Part shown: one piece after another, positions 7,668 to 15,713 of the stretch
Layout of the letters: each line of letters starts with the position of its first letter
Numbering within the stretch: position 1 is the stretch's first letter
Source of the DNA: an uncultured Collinsella sp.
GTDB lineage: Bacteria > Actinomycetota > Coriobacteriia > Coriobacteriales > Coriobacteriaceae
DNA length: 25,837 bases
Direction: 5' to 3'
Assembly (NCBI GenBank): GCA_900551305.1
Contig: URVK01000002.1
Coordinates: 1 to 25,837, forward strand
Notes under the pieces: model-generated
The model's database searches: none
What the model was told of the DNA's origin: nothing
The model's input: the letters and a program-made list of their open reading frames with translations, nothing else
Program-made: the position numbers and the translations under genes

Positions 7668-9854
7668 AATAAGCTTTGTCGACTCCAGCTTTTCGATAAT
7701 CCAGTCGTTGGCTTTGATGACCGGACGGCGGAAGACGACGCCCAAGGCCAGCGACGGAATCAGATAGCTCGCCAGAATGCCCAGCTCAACCCAGTACTCC
7801 ATATGGTAGGCGCCAGCCATGGCGGCATGCATGGCGTTGATGCCGTGAGTAAACGGCAGGAACGGATAGATCGCCTGGAACACGGGGCCGGTCATCTCGA
7901 TGGGGAACGTGCCGCCCGAACCGCCGACCTGCATGACCAACAGCACGACTGCGAGCGCCTTGCCGATATCGCCAAACGAAACCGTAAGCGTGTAGACGAT
8001 ATTGGAGAACACGAGACTCGCGACCCAGCCCGCTAGCACAAACTGCAGCGGGTTGTCGCACTGAATGCCAAAGAACAGAATGTCGCCCGCGCACACGAGC
8101 GTTGCCTGCAGTAGAGCCAAACCGCCAAAGAACAGGTAACGACCCAGATAGATCTCGTGCAGGCGCACGGGGATGAGCTCGTTGATAAGCTCATCGTCAA
8201 CCGAGACCTTCATCATGGCCGCCAGTACGATCGAGCCGACCCAGAGCGACAGAATCGTGTAGAACGGCGCCATGGCCGAACCGTAGTTGCGGATCGGATA
8301 GACCGGCTTACGGTCGAGTGCGACAGGGCCGGAAAGCGACACGGCCAGACCCTCGGGATCATTGCCGATCATCGTCTTGATCGTAGCGAGGTCATCCGAC
8401 ATCAAGGCGCCGTCGAGCTCGTCCTTGAAAGCGCTGATCTTGTCCGACGCCTCACCCAGCTGATCGGAAGCCTTGTTGACCAGCTTTGCAGCCTTGGAGA
8501 GGCCCTTTGCCAGCGAACCGGATGCGTCGGTCAGGCCGGCAACAGCACTATCCAGGTCGCCCGAGATACCGTTGAGCGAATCCAAAACGCCCGAAATAGT
8601 CTTCTTGAGCTCCTTGGCCTTAACCGAGAACGTAGAGTCGTAGTCAATCTTGGCGCCCGAGATACCAGCCTTGGCATCCGCGATTGCCTGATCGACCTCG
8701 GCACGCGACTTGTTAACCTCTGCCATGCTATCGGAGAGAGACTTCGCGGTGGCCGCCAGATCCTTGGCATTGTTGCGGTACTCAACGGCGATTCTGCCCA
8801 GCGACGTCGCGGCAGACTTGAGACCGTCCTTCAAATTCTCATCGCTCACCTGGTCGGCAAGGCTGCGGAGCTGATCGGCCATCTCATCGATATCCTTGGC
8901 GCGCGCATTGAGGGCCGCAGCGGCATCGTTGAGTTGGGACACCGTAAGGTCGACATGCTGGTTCGCGGCATCGAACGCCTTCGCGAGCTCGGCAGACACA
9001 TTGTCGAACGAACCCGCACTTCCATCGATCGCGGCATCGATGGCATCGCTTGCCGCCTTAAGCGCTTCTTTGGAATCATCGATGCCGCTTTTGGCATGTT
9101 CCATGAGCTGCTTTGTCGACTCATCGACGGCACCGGCCTGCTTGAGCATGCCGCTCGCCGACGTCAGCGAATCGGACGTGGAGCTCAAAATGCCCGCAAG
9201 CGATGTTGCGCTGGCTTGAACGTCCTGCAGGTCCTGGACCGAATCGCCGAGCGTCGAGGACAGGTTGGCGATAAAGTTGCTGACTTGGTCGGTGCTCATG
9301 TAATCGAGCAGGCTGGACACCGTCTTAAGACCGATGCTCGTAATGGTCTCGGTAAAAGATTCGTTAACCTGGTTCTGAACGGCGCTCGAACCCTTCTCGG
9401 TCACGATCTGCGCGATGGCGTTGGCCTTCTGGTTCTCGTAAAACTCGATATCGGCGTGTTTCACGTCGGTCGAGAAAAGCGTCATCATGTCGGCGCTAAA
9501 CGTTTTGGGGATAACGACGGCAGCATAGTACGCGCCCGACTTAACGCCCTCGATAGCCTTTTCGCGATCGCTAAGCACAACCCAATCGAAGCTCTCGTTG
9601 CCGCGTAGGGTGGCGGTCACGTTTTCGCCCACGTTAACCTCGACGGGGATCAGATCGCTCTCGTAACCCTCATCGGTGTTGACCACGGCGATCTTAAGAT
9701 TGCCGGTGTTGCCGTACGGATCCCAGCTGCCGGCGATGTTAAACCACGCGTACAGGCACGGTACGATAATGAGGCCCATCACGACAACCAAGCCGATCAC
9801 GGAGCGAGACACGTTTTGGACATCGCGCTTAAACAGATGCAGGATGTTCTTCAT
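7665..9854 (-). CDS. YhgE/Pip-family membrane protein (second of tandem pair)
   Basis: A 729-residue protein of the YhgE / phage-infection-protein family, which is related to ABC-2-type membrane domains and to EsaA/YueB of type VII secretion. Layout: short cytoplasmic start LFKRDVQN; one helix (about 18-38, ending VPCLYAWFNIAGSWDPYGNT, a typical family segment); about 500 extracytoplasmic residues rich in Ser/Ala/Asp heptads (coiled coil) with KIAVVNTDEGY and YYAAVVIPKTFS; then five helices ending in IPSLALGVVF. Its start ATG follows directly on the TAA of the preceding gene, and AAAGGAGGTGAGG inside that gene supplies the ribosome binding site, so the two are translationally linked. Function is not established for this family outside phage adsorption in some Gram-positives. 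Confidence 0.88.
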   Translation of the reverse strand: MKNILHLFKRDVQNVSRSVIGLVVVMGLIIVPCLYAWFNIAGSWDPYGNTGNLKIAVVNTDEGYESDLIPVEVNVGENVTATLRGNESFDWVVLSDREKAIEGVKSGAYYAAVVIPKTFSADMMTLFSTDVKHADIEFYENQKANAIAQIVTEKGSSAVQNQVNESFTETITSIGLKTVSSLLDYMSTDQVSNFIANLSSTLGDSVQDLQDVQASATSLAGILSSTSDSLTSASGMLKQAGAVDESTKQLMEHAKSGIDDSKEALKAASDAIDAAIDGSAGSFDNVSAELAKAFDAANQHVDLTVSQLNDAAAALNARAKDIDEMADQLRSLADQVSDENLKDGLKSAATSLGRIAVEYRNNAKDLAATAKSLSDSMAEVNKSRAEVDQAIADAKAGISGAKIDYDSTFSVKAKELKKTISGVLDSLNGISGDLDSAVAGLTDASGSLAKGLSKAAKLVNKASDQLGEASDKISAFKDELDGALMSDDLATIKTMIGNDPEGLAVSLSGPVALDRKPVYPIRNYGSAMAPFYTILSLWVGSIVLAAMMKVSVDDELINELIPVRLHEIYLGRYLFFGGLALLQATLVCAGDILFFGIQCDNPLQFVLAGWVASLVFSNIVYTLTVSFGDIGKALAVVLLVMQVGGSGGTFPIEMTGPVFQAIYPFLPFTHGINAMHAAMAGAYHMEYWVELGILASYLIPSLALGVVFRRPVIKANDWIIEKLESTKLI

Positions 9855-12671
9855 TTATGCCTCACCTCCTTTGGAGTGCTTGCCAAGCGGGGTGGCATCT
9901 CCATCATTTGTGGCTGTGCTGTCGCTGCCCTGAGATTTATGGTGCGAGCCTATATGCGGCAAGCGGCCCGTGGACTGATCGCCACCCTTGGCGCCACGCT
10001 CGCTGGCGTTGAGGCCAAACATGCGGCGGGCGGCAGGAATGGCGGCCGTGTGCTCGCGCATCTCGCGACGCAGGTCCTCATCGGAAAGCGCCGAGATGCG
10101 CATCTGGGTATTGAGGCTCGCGCGGATATATTCGATATTGATAAGCCAGCCGCAGATGGCAATAACCGAGATGATCCAAATGACAAGCAGGATGATCTTG
10201 CCGTTATTGTCGATATCGAGAACCGTCGACAGGACAAAGAGCAGGACCTGAACGCCCACCACGGCGGCAAAACCGCCCTTGATGTAGTACGGGTAGCGTT
10301 GTTCAAAGGCGACCGCATGATCGAGCAGTTCGCGACGGTACGAATCGGAATCGAGCACGACGCGCATGGCCGTTCGCAAGGAGTAGCGCTCGCGCGGCAG
10401 GTCGTTAGACTCGCAAATCATCATACCGGTCGTGGAAAGCTGTTTATCAAAGAGCAGGTTGAGGTTGAGCAGCAGCGGACGCAGCTGCAGGCCGATAAAG
10501 AGCGCCACGATCAAGAACACGCCCAGAATGCACAGGTTAAACAGGTAGTTGAACGAATACATGCCGCCGACCGTCTCACGCAGCAGATTGATGCCATAGG
10601 TAAAGGGCAGCAGCGGGTGCAGCCACTGGAAGAAGCCGGGCATCATCTCGATGGGGTACATGCCCGACGAACCCGGGATCTGCACGATGACAAGAATGAC
10701 GCCGATTGCCTTGCCGATATGCTTAAACGTAGTGGACAACGCGTAAATGATGTTGACGTACGTAAATGAGATGGCGATGCCGCCCAGCACAAATAGGAGC
10801 GGACTGACGCACTGTACGCCAATGACCAGATCGCCTACCGTAACGATGATGGCCTGCAACGCGCCCAGGATCACCATGAGCAACCAGCGGCCAAAGTAGC
10901 CTTGGCGCGCCGTAAAGCTGCCAACACCTTCACGGTCGACCTCGAGCTTGTAAATGGCGATGAGCACATAGCCGCCCACCCAAAGCGCCAGATTGGTGTA
11001 GAAGGGAGCGATGCCCGAGCCAAAGCTCTTGACCGGATAGATTGACTTGGACGTCAACTCAACCGGAGACGCCATGAAATCTGCCACGTCATTGACATCG
11101 ACGCCCATCAGATCGGCCAGCTCGCCCATGGACTCGGAGGTCTGCAGCGCCGCGATGTCATTGGCGGCGGTTGCAAGCTTGTCCTGGACCTTGGCAAGCG
11201 AGGAATCGGTCTGGGACAGCGTGGTCTTGGCCTGGCCGAGCGTAGCGCTAAGCTGCGCCAACGTGCCGCGCGCATTTGCAAGTGTAGGTGTCATACCCGA
11301 GACGATACCGGTCAGGTCGCCCGAAACGGCAGCAAAAGAGTCGAGCGCGCTCGAGGCCTTCGGCAGCGCGTTTTGGCCCAAGTCCGTCTGGGCTTGGCCA
11401 AGGTTGGTCGCACCGGTATGAATTGCGTTATTGATAGCGTCACTGGCACCCGAAACAGCCGCTGCGTCATTCGACATGGCGCTCGACTGCGCGGACAGAC
11501 CGTCCTTGATGCTCTGAAGCTTTTCATTCTGCTCTCGAAGCAAATCGATGGTCGATACAATGCGCGCGTCAATTTCCTCGGAACCTGTCGACGTGTCATT
11601 GGCGAGAATCTCTAAGTGCCCGATAACGGCCTTATTGTGGTCGATCGTCGCTTGGAGAGACTCGAGCGAGTTGTCGATACGGGTGGTCGTAGATGTGACC
11701 GTGCCCGTCAGCTTGCCGATGGCAGCGTTCGCAGAGGCTGACGTCTTGGTGAGCGCAAGGCTGCCTTCCGAGAGCGCCTTGGAGAGCGAGGCGACAGAGT
11801 TGCCCGCCGTGGCGCGAGCCTCGCCCAGCAGGTCATTGCCCTGGGAGATCGCCTGCGTCAGCGACGGCGCCTGACCCTGCAGACCGGCAAGTGCCGCATC
11901 TGCCGAGGCAATGGAACCACTCGTCTTATCGATGGCGGCATTCATGTCGCCAATCGAATCACGCACTTCGCCCAACGTATCGGAAGCCTCTGATACCGAA
12001 CCGGCCAACGAATCCTGAGTCTGGGTTGCCTTGTCCTTTAAATCGACTCCGGCATCCTTGGCAATACTGGCAACGGTCTCGCCCACCGTGGAGACAAATT
12101 CCGAGTTGATCTGCTCCTCGATGGTGTTTGCACCGGTGTCGGTAACCTTGGGCGCAATAGCGCTCTTCTTCTCATTGACGTAGTACGTAAGCTTGGGCTG
12201 ATGGTAGTTGCCGTCGAGCATCGAAACCAGGTTATCCGAGAAGTTCTTGGGGACTACGATGGCCGCATAGTACTCACCGCTCTCGACGCCCTCTTTGGCA
12301 TCGGCCGCAGAATCGACGAAGGTCCAGCCCAGCTGATCGTTCTCCTTGAGCTGATCGACGACCTGATCGCCCGCGTTGAACTCGCCCACCAGGTCGTTTT
12401 GGGTGCCCCGATCGTTGTTGGCGATGGCAATCTTGATGCCCTGGGTGTTTCCGTACGGATCCCAGTTGGCCACGATGTTGTACCAGGCATACAGCGAGGG
12501 AATAACGCACACGCCAAGGGTAACCACCAAGGCGACGGGGTTCACAAGCAGTCGCTTAATGTCGCGCTTAAATATCGCAAAGGAGACCTTTGCATTGGAT
12601 AGTTTGCTGCCGAGACTCACGCTTGGACCATCCATCCTGTCGTTGAATCGAATCGTACTATCGACAACCAT
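9855..12671 (-). CDS. YhgE/Pip-family membrane protein with C-terminal two-helix extension
   Basis: A 938-residue paralogue of the downstream gene, with the same plan. It has helix 1 at about 45-66 with PSLYAWYNIVANWDPYGNT, KIAIANNDRGTQND, EYYAAIVVPKNFSDN, a long extracytoplasmic coiled-coil segment, and a five-helix block near residues 555-750. It differs by about 190 extra residues: a soluble piece, two more helices (AAVVGVQVLLFVLSTVLD and IILLVIWIISVIAICGWLI), and a hydrophilic Ser/Gly/His-rich tail. ATG at 12671 has no clear ribosome binding site. An in-frame GTG 16 codons later, with GGATGG before it, or ATG codon 13, are possible starts; all keep helix 1. Transcription probably begins at the operator-like promoter near 12727-12762. 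The role is unknown; envelope function or phage/effector surface contact is inferred from the family only. Confidence 0.87.
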   Translation of the reverse strand: MVVDSTIRFNDRMDGPSVSLGSKLSNAKVSFAIFKRDIKRLLVNPVALVVTLGVCVIPSLYAWYNIVANWDPYGNTQGIKIAIANNDRGTQNDLVGEFNAGDQVVDQLKENDQLGWTFVDSAADAKEGVESGEYYAAIVVPKNFSDNLVSMLDGNYHQPKLTYYVNEKKSAIAPKVTDTGANTIEEQINSEFVSTVGETVASIAKDAGVDLKDKATQTQDSLAGSVSEASDTLGEVRDSIGDMNAAIDKTSGSIASADAALAGLQGQAPSLTQAISQGNDLLGEARATAGNSVASLSKALSEGSLALTKTSASANAAIGKLTGTVTSTTTRIDNSLESLQATIDHNKAVIGHLEILANDTSTGSEEIDARIVSTIDLLREQNEKLQSIKDGLSAQSSAMSNDAAAVSGASDAINNAIHTGATNLGQAQTDLGQNALPKASSALDSFAAVSGDLTGIVSGMTPTLANARGTLAQLSATLGQAKTTLSQTDSSLAKVQDKLATAANDIAALQTSESMGELADLMGVDVNDVADFMASPVELTSKSIYPVKSFGSGIAPFYTNLALWVGGYVLIAIYKLEVDREGVGSFTARQGYFGRWLLMVILGALQAIIVTVGDLVIGVQCVSPLLFVLGGIAISFTYVNIIYALSTTFKHIGKAIGVILVIVQIPGSSGMYPIEMMPGFFQWLHPLLPFTYGINLLRETVGGMYSFNYLFNLCILGVFLIVALFIGLQLRPLLLNLNLLFDKQLSTTGMMICESNDLPRERYSLRTAMRVVLDSDSYRRELLDHAVAFEQRYPYYIKGGFAAVVGVQVLLFVLSTVLDIDNNGKIILLVIWIISVIAICGWLINIEYIRASLNTQMRISALSDEDLRREMREHTAAIPAARRMFGLNASERGAKGGDQSTGRLPHIGSHHKSQGSDSTATNDGDATPLGKHSKGGEA

Positions 12672-12726
12672 TGTAGTAGGCGCTTTAACGTCTCAAAGCA
12701 CAATGGTGTTGAGTTTTGCGGGTAGC

Positions 12727-12762
12727 AATATACTACGAAGATGAGTTAACGTACAGTTGTAC
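12727..12762 (-). promoter_or_regulatory. Putative promoter with overlapping palindromic operator for the YhgE/Pip pair
   Basis: A TATATT -10-like box (12727-12732) lies 56 bp upstream of the annotated start. At the expected -35 position is the imperfect palindrome GTACAGTTGTAC (12751-12762), which on the minus strand forms the direct repeat ACTGTAC-A-ACTGTAC. A repressor bound there would cover the -35 region. No regulator gene lies next to it. Confidence 0.4.
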
Positions 12763-12809
12763 AGTATCTTAAATTTCAGCAGGTCACAAAACCACAACCC
12801 GCACAAATA

Positions 12810-12838
12810 AATGATCCCTTGGGGACGGAGGGATCATT
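12810..12838. repeat. Short palindrome carrying the dispersed 20-bp core
   Basis: Perfect 10-bp arms AATGATCCCT / AGGGATCATT around TGGGGACGG. Bases 12812-12831 are identical to 3975-3994 in palindrome B. It lies in the 275-base gap between htpG and the YhgE/Pip operon. Confidence 0.8.
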
Positions 12839-12846
12839 CAAAAGGA

Positions 12847-12916
12847 AACGAGAGTGGAAAATCTCTCACTTCAAGCCCGCATTCGAGCCAAAAGTGGGAG
12901 ATTATCCACTCTCGTT
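12847..12916 (-). repeat. 70-bp inverted repeat downstream of htpG, possible terminator
   Basis: Arms of about 25 bp (AACGAGAGTGGA...CACTT, 12847-12871, and its inverse 12891-12916) pair with a few mismatches around a 19-base loop. On the minus strand the stem is followed by TCCTTTTG, so it could end htpG transcripts, 31 bp past the stop codon. Its size resembles the palindromes near hisS more than an ordinary terminator. Confidence 0.7.
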
Positions 12917-12946
12917 CTAATCTAGTTACGGTGCCGTATCCCCGAA

Positions 12947-14971
12947 CTACATCAAGTTGCAAACAGCCGCCGCGAAGGCTACGGGATCCTCGGGGAGGAT
13001 GCCCTCGACCAGCAGGGCCTGGTCATAGAGCAAACCGGAGTACTGCTTGATCTTGTCGGCGTCGCCCGCCTTCTGAGCGGCGACGAGCTTGGAAAAGACC
13101 GGGTGCTTGGCGTTGAGCTCGAGCACGCGCTGGCTCTTGGGCATACCGTCGGGCGCGCCCTCGGGACCCTTCTGGAGCACCTTCTCCATCTCGAGCGAAA
13201 GCGGGCCCTCGGTGGTGATGCACGCGGGAGCATCGGTCAGGCGCGCAGAGACGGCAACCTTCTCGACCTTGTCGCCGAGTGCCTCCTTCATGGCGTTAAA
13301 GAGGTCCTCGTTCTCCTTGGTGGCGTCCTCGGCCTCCTTTTTCTCGTCCTCGGTCGCCAGGTCAAGATCACCGGTTGCGACGTTCTTGAGCTCCAGGTGA
13401 CGATCCTCAACCTCGGGCTCGGCACCATCGGCCACGGCCTTCTCGGCAGCCTCGCGGGCGGCATCGTCCTCGTAGATCTTGGGCATATCGGCGGCAACGT
13501 ACTCACGCATAGCCTGGAAGGTGAACTCATCCACGTCCTGCGTCAGCAGCAGCACGTCATAGCCGCGGTCGAGCACGCCCTTTACCACGGGCATCTTGGC
13601 CAAGCGCTCACGCGAGTCGCCGGCGGCGTAGTAGATGGCCTTCTGATCCTCGGGCATGCCCTTGGCATACTCGGCCAGGGTAATCATCTTCTGTTCCTTG
13701 GCAGACCAGAACAGCAACAGATCGGCGAGCTCATCGGCCTTCATGCCATAGCTCGAGTAGATGCCGTACTTAAGACCGCGGCCAAAGTTCTCAAAGAACT
13801 TCTCGTAGGCCTCGCGGTCGTTGTCACGCATATCCTCAAGGTCGGCGGTGATCTTCTTTTCCACACGCTTGGCGATGGCCTTGAGCTGACGGTTCTGCTG
13901 CAGCGTCTCACGCGAGATGTTGAGCGACACATCGGCGGAATCCACGACGCCGCGGACAAAGTTGTAGTAGTCGGGCAGCAGGTCGTCGCACTTCTCCATG
14001 ATCAGGACGTTGGAGCTGTAGAGTGCCAGACCCTTCTCGTAATCCTTGCTGTACAGATCGAACGGCGCGCGGCCCGGCACAAACAGCAGGGCATCGTACT
14101 CGAGCGTGCCCTCGGCATGGAAGCTGATGGTGCGCGCAGGATCGTCAAAGTCGTGGAACGTGGACTTGTAGAACTCGTCGTAGTCCTTCTGCTCGACATC
14201 GGAGCTGCGCTTCTTCCAGATCGGTGTCATGGAATTGACGGTCTCGAGCTCCTGGTAGTCCTCGTACTCGGGCTTGTAATCGTCGCCGGCGTCCTCGGGC
14301 TTGGGTTTCTGGCGGCTCTTGGACACCATCATCTGAATCGGGTAGCGCACATAGTTGCTGTACTGCTGAATCAGGCTCTTGAGACCCCACTCGGTCAGGA
14401 AGCGATCGTAGGTCTCGGCCTCGCCGTCGGCATCGAGCTTCTCGTTCTCGCGCAGCGTCAGGATGACATCGGTACCGTGCTCGGCGCGCTCACCGTCCTC
14501 GATGGTGTAGCCCTCAAGACCGTCGGATTCCCACACATGGGCGACATCCTCGCCATAGGCGCGGCTGACGACCTTCACATGGCTGGCAACCATAAAGGCA
14601 GAGTAGAAGCCCACGCCAAACTGGCCGATGATGTCGACATCGGAGCCCTGCTGCTCGGCGTTCTCGGTCTTAAACTCCTCGGAGCCGGAATGGGCGATGG
14701 TGCCCAGATTGCGCTCGAGCTCCTCGGCGGTCATGCCAATGCCGTTATCCGAGATGGTAATGGTGCGGGCGTCTTTATCAAAGGAGACGCGAATGGCCAG
14801 GTCGCCCTGGTTGATCTTGACGCTCGGATCCTGCAGGCTCTTAAAGTTGAGCTTGTCGACGGCGTCGCTCGCGTTAGAGATAAGCTCGCGCAGGAAGATT
14901 TCCTTATTGGTGTAGATGGAGTTGATCATGAGGTCGAGCAGTTTTTTGCTCTCGGTCTTAAATTGACGCAT
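12947..14971 (-). CDS. htpG: Molecular chaperone HtpG (Hsp90)
   Basis: Cytosolic ATP-dependent Hsp90 chaperone, 674 residues, slightly longer than the common 620-640. The GHKL ATP-binding motifs are intact: E29 and N33 in FLRELISNASDAVDKL, SDNGIGM (74-80), IAHSGSEEF (92-100) and GQFGVGFYSAFM (116-127). The middle domain has NISRETLQQNRQLKAI, which carries the conserved catalytic-arm arginine. The extra length is an acidic Glu/Asp/Ala-rich insertion near 505-575 (KIYEDDAAREAAEKAVADG and following). The C-terminal dimerization part ends PEDPVAFAAAVCNLM. Start ATG follows AAAGGACTGCAC. A TATAAA box lies at 15058-15063 and a terminator-like hairpin sits between it and the gene. No CIRCE or HspR (HAIR) operator was found. 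Confidence 0.96.
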   Translation of the reverse strand: MRQFKTESKKLLDLMINSIYTNKEIFLRELISNASDAVDKLNFKSLQDPSVKINQGDLAIRVSFDKDARTITISDNGIGMTAEELERNLGTIAHSGSEEFKTENAEQQGSDVDIIGQFGVGFYSAFMVASHVKVVSRAYGEDVAHVWESDGLEGYTIEDGERAEHGTDVILTLRENEKLDADGEAETYDRFLTEWGLKSLIQQYSNYVRYPIQMMVSKSRQKPKPEDAGDDYKPEYEDYQELETVNSMTPIWKKRSSDVEQKDYDEFYKSTFHDFDDPARTISFHAEGTLEYDALLFVPGRAPFDLYSKDYEKGLALYSSNVLIMEKCDDLLPDYYNFVRGVVDSADVSLNISRETLQQNRQLKAIAKRVEKKITADLEDMRDNDREAYEKFFENFGRGLKYGIYSSYGMKADELADLLLFWSAKEQKMITLAEYAKGMPEDQKAIYYAAGDSRERLAKMPVVKGVLDRGYDVLLLTQDVDEFTFQAMREYVAADMPKIYEDDAAREAAEKAVADGAEPEVEDRHLELKNVATGDLDLATEDEKKEAEDATKENEDLFNAMKEALGDKVEKVAVSARLTDAPACITTEGPLSLEMEKVLQKGPEGAPDGMPKSQRVLELNAKHPVFSKLVAAQKAGDADKIKQYSGLLYDQALLVEGILPEDPVAFAAAVCNLM

Positions 14972-15000
14972 GTGCAGTCCTTTCGCGCTACCCCCGTCCG

Positions 15001-15025
15001 CAAAAACGGCCCGGTTGCCCGAGCC
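15001..15025 (-). terminator. Terminator-like hairpin in the htpG leader
   Basis: On the minus strand GGCTCGG-GCAA-CCGGGCC (seven pairs including one T-G, GNRA-type loop) is followed by GTTTTTG. Only 29 bases separate it from the htpG start, too few for a promoter. It either ends upstream transcripts from the GNAT gene or acts as an attenuator for htpG. Confidence 0.6.
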
Positions 15026-15057
15026 GCATCGCAGACCTGCTATGTTCAGACTTAGAT

Positions 15058-15063
15058 TTTATA
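15058..15063 (-). promoter_or_regulatory. Possible -10 box of htpG
   Basis: TATAAA within GGGTTATAAAATC on the minus strand, 87 bp before the htpG ATG, is the best AT-rich promoter candidate in the gap. No consensus -35 is seen. If used, the leader would contain the hairpin at 15001-15025. Confidence 0.35.
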
Positions 15064-15140
15064 ACCCAATAGCGCGCATATATACATACGGAATCGAAAA
15101 ACTGTATGTCCGAGCGCTCCAATGCGTCAATTGCCAAGGA

Positions 15141-15175
15141 GTGTCCCCAGCTGCCGGCAGAAAAGGAACGTCCCT
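15141..15175. repeat. Possible dispersed GTCCCC / CTGCCGGCAG element
   Basis: The stretch holds GTGTCCCCAG, the perfect 10-bp palindrome CTGCCGGCAG and GGAACGTCCCT, and abuts the stop codon of the GNAT gene. It shares only the GTCCCC word with palindrome B, so a relation is uncertain. No second copy was found in the window. Confidence 0.35.
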
Positions 15176-15674
15176 ATCTGCCATCTACGCGCTTGGCCAT
15201 CCAGACATGGGGCTGGCCCTCGTCTTCGTAATCTACCGGGGCAATTTGCGTGTAGCCCGCCTTTACATAGAGCGGCAGCACGTATTCCTGCGCATGCAGC
15301 TTAATAAGCTTGGCGCCGGCATCGCGTGCACACGAAGCACTGGTCTCCACGATCGCACTCGCCAGTCCGCGACGACGCATAGCCGGCAGCACGGCGACGC
15401 GCCCCATAATGTAGGTCTCCCCCGCCGCAACGCCTTCGTCCATGTCGCATGCCGGCAACACCGGGGCCTCTGCGTCAGCCACGCGCTCAAGCTCTTCGGG
15501 AAACACGCGCGAGCAACCGGCAAGCTCGCCGTCTACATAGAGCGTCACATGAATGCAGTTTGGATCCTCGTCGATAGCGTCGAACTCATTCTCGTAGCCC
15601 TGCTCGTCCATAAAAACGACGCGGCGCACCAACGCCGCGTCATCAAAGCATCCCGTCTTAAGTTGGATATCCAT
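15174..15674 (-). CDS. GNAT-family N-acetyltransferase
   Basis: A 166-residue acetyl-CoA-dependent acetyltransferase. The acetyl-CoA pyrophosphate loop is visible as GRVAVLPAMRRRGLAS (about 91-106, the R/Q-x-x-G-x-A/G motif), preceded by VFMDEQGYENEFDAIDEDPN and LYVDGELAGCSRVF, an arrangement seen in ElaA/YjcF-like members. The tail LPLYVKAGYTQIA fits the C-terminal GNAT strand. The substrate is not predictable. ATG at 15674 is preferred to the upstream in-frame ATG (15692) because AAAGGG lies five bases before it. It begins 39 bp after the cpsB-like gene and may be the last gene of that unit; a terminator-like hairpin follows about 150 bp downstream. Confidence 0.85.
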   Translation of the reverse strand: MDIQLKTGCFDDAALVRRVVFMDEQGYENEFDAIDEDPNCIHVTLYVDGELAGCSRVFPEELERVADAEAPVLPACDMDEGVAAGETYIMGRVAVLPAMRRRGLASAIVETSASCARDAGAKLIKLHAQEYVLPLYVKAGYTQIAPVDYEDEGQPHVWMAKRVDGR

Positions 15675-15713
15675 GGCTGCCCTTTCATTCAATGCGAACG
15701 TTAGGGACAGATT

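Noticed and set aside
8157..9608. A 483-codon plus-strand frame opposite the YhgE/Pip gene
   Set aside because: Antisense shadow of the coiled-coil region; Arg/Leu/Gly-rich, no recognisable domain, no ribosome binding site.
7665..12671. A type VII secretion locus, because YhgE/Pip resembles EsaA
   Set aside because: No WXG100 proteins, EssC-type ATPase, EsaB or EssB are nearby.
13103..15055. A 650-codon open frame on the plus strand opposite htpG
   Set aside because: It mirrors htpG codon for codon. The translation is a low-complexity Leu/Gly/Val/His mix with no motif, as expected for the antisense of a G+C-rich gene. htpG itself has all Hsp90 motifs.
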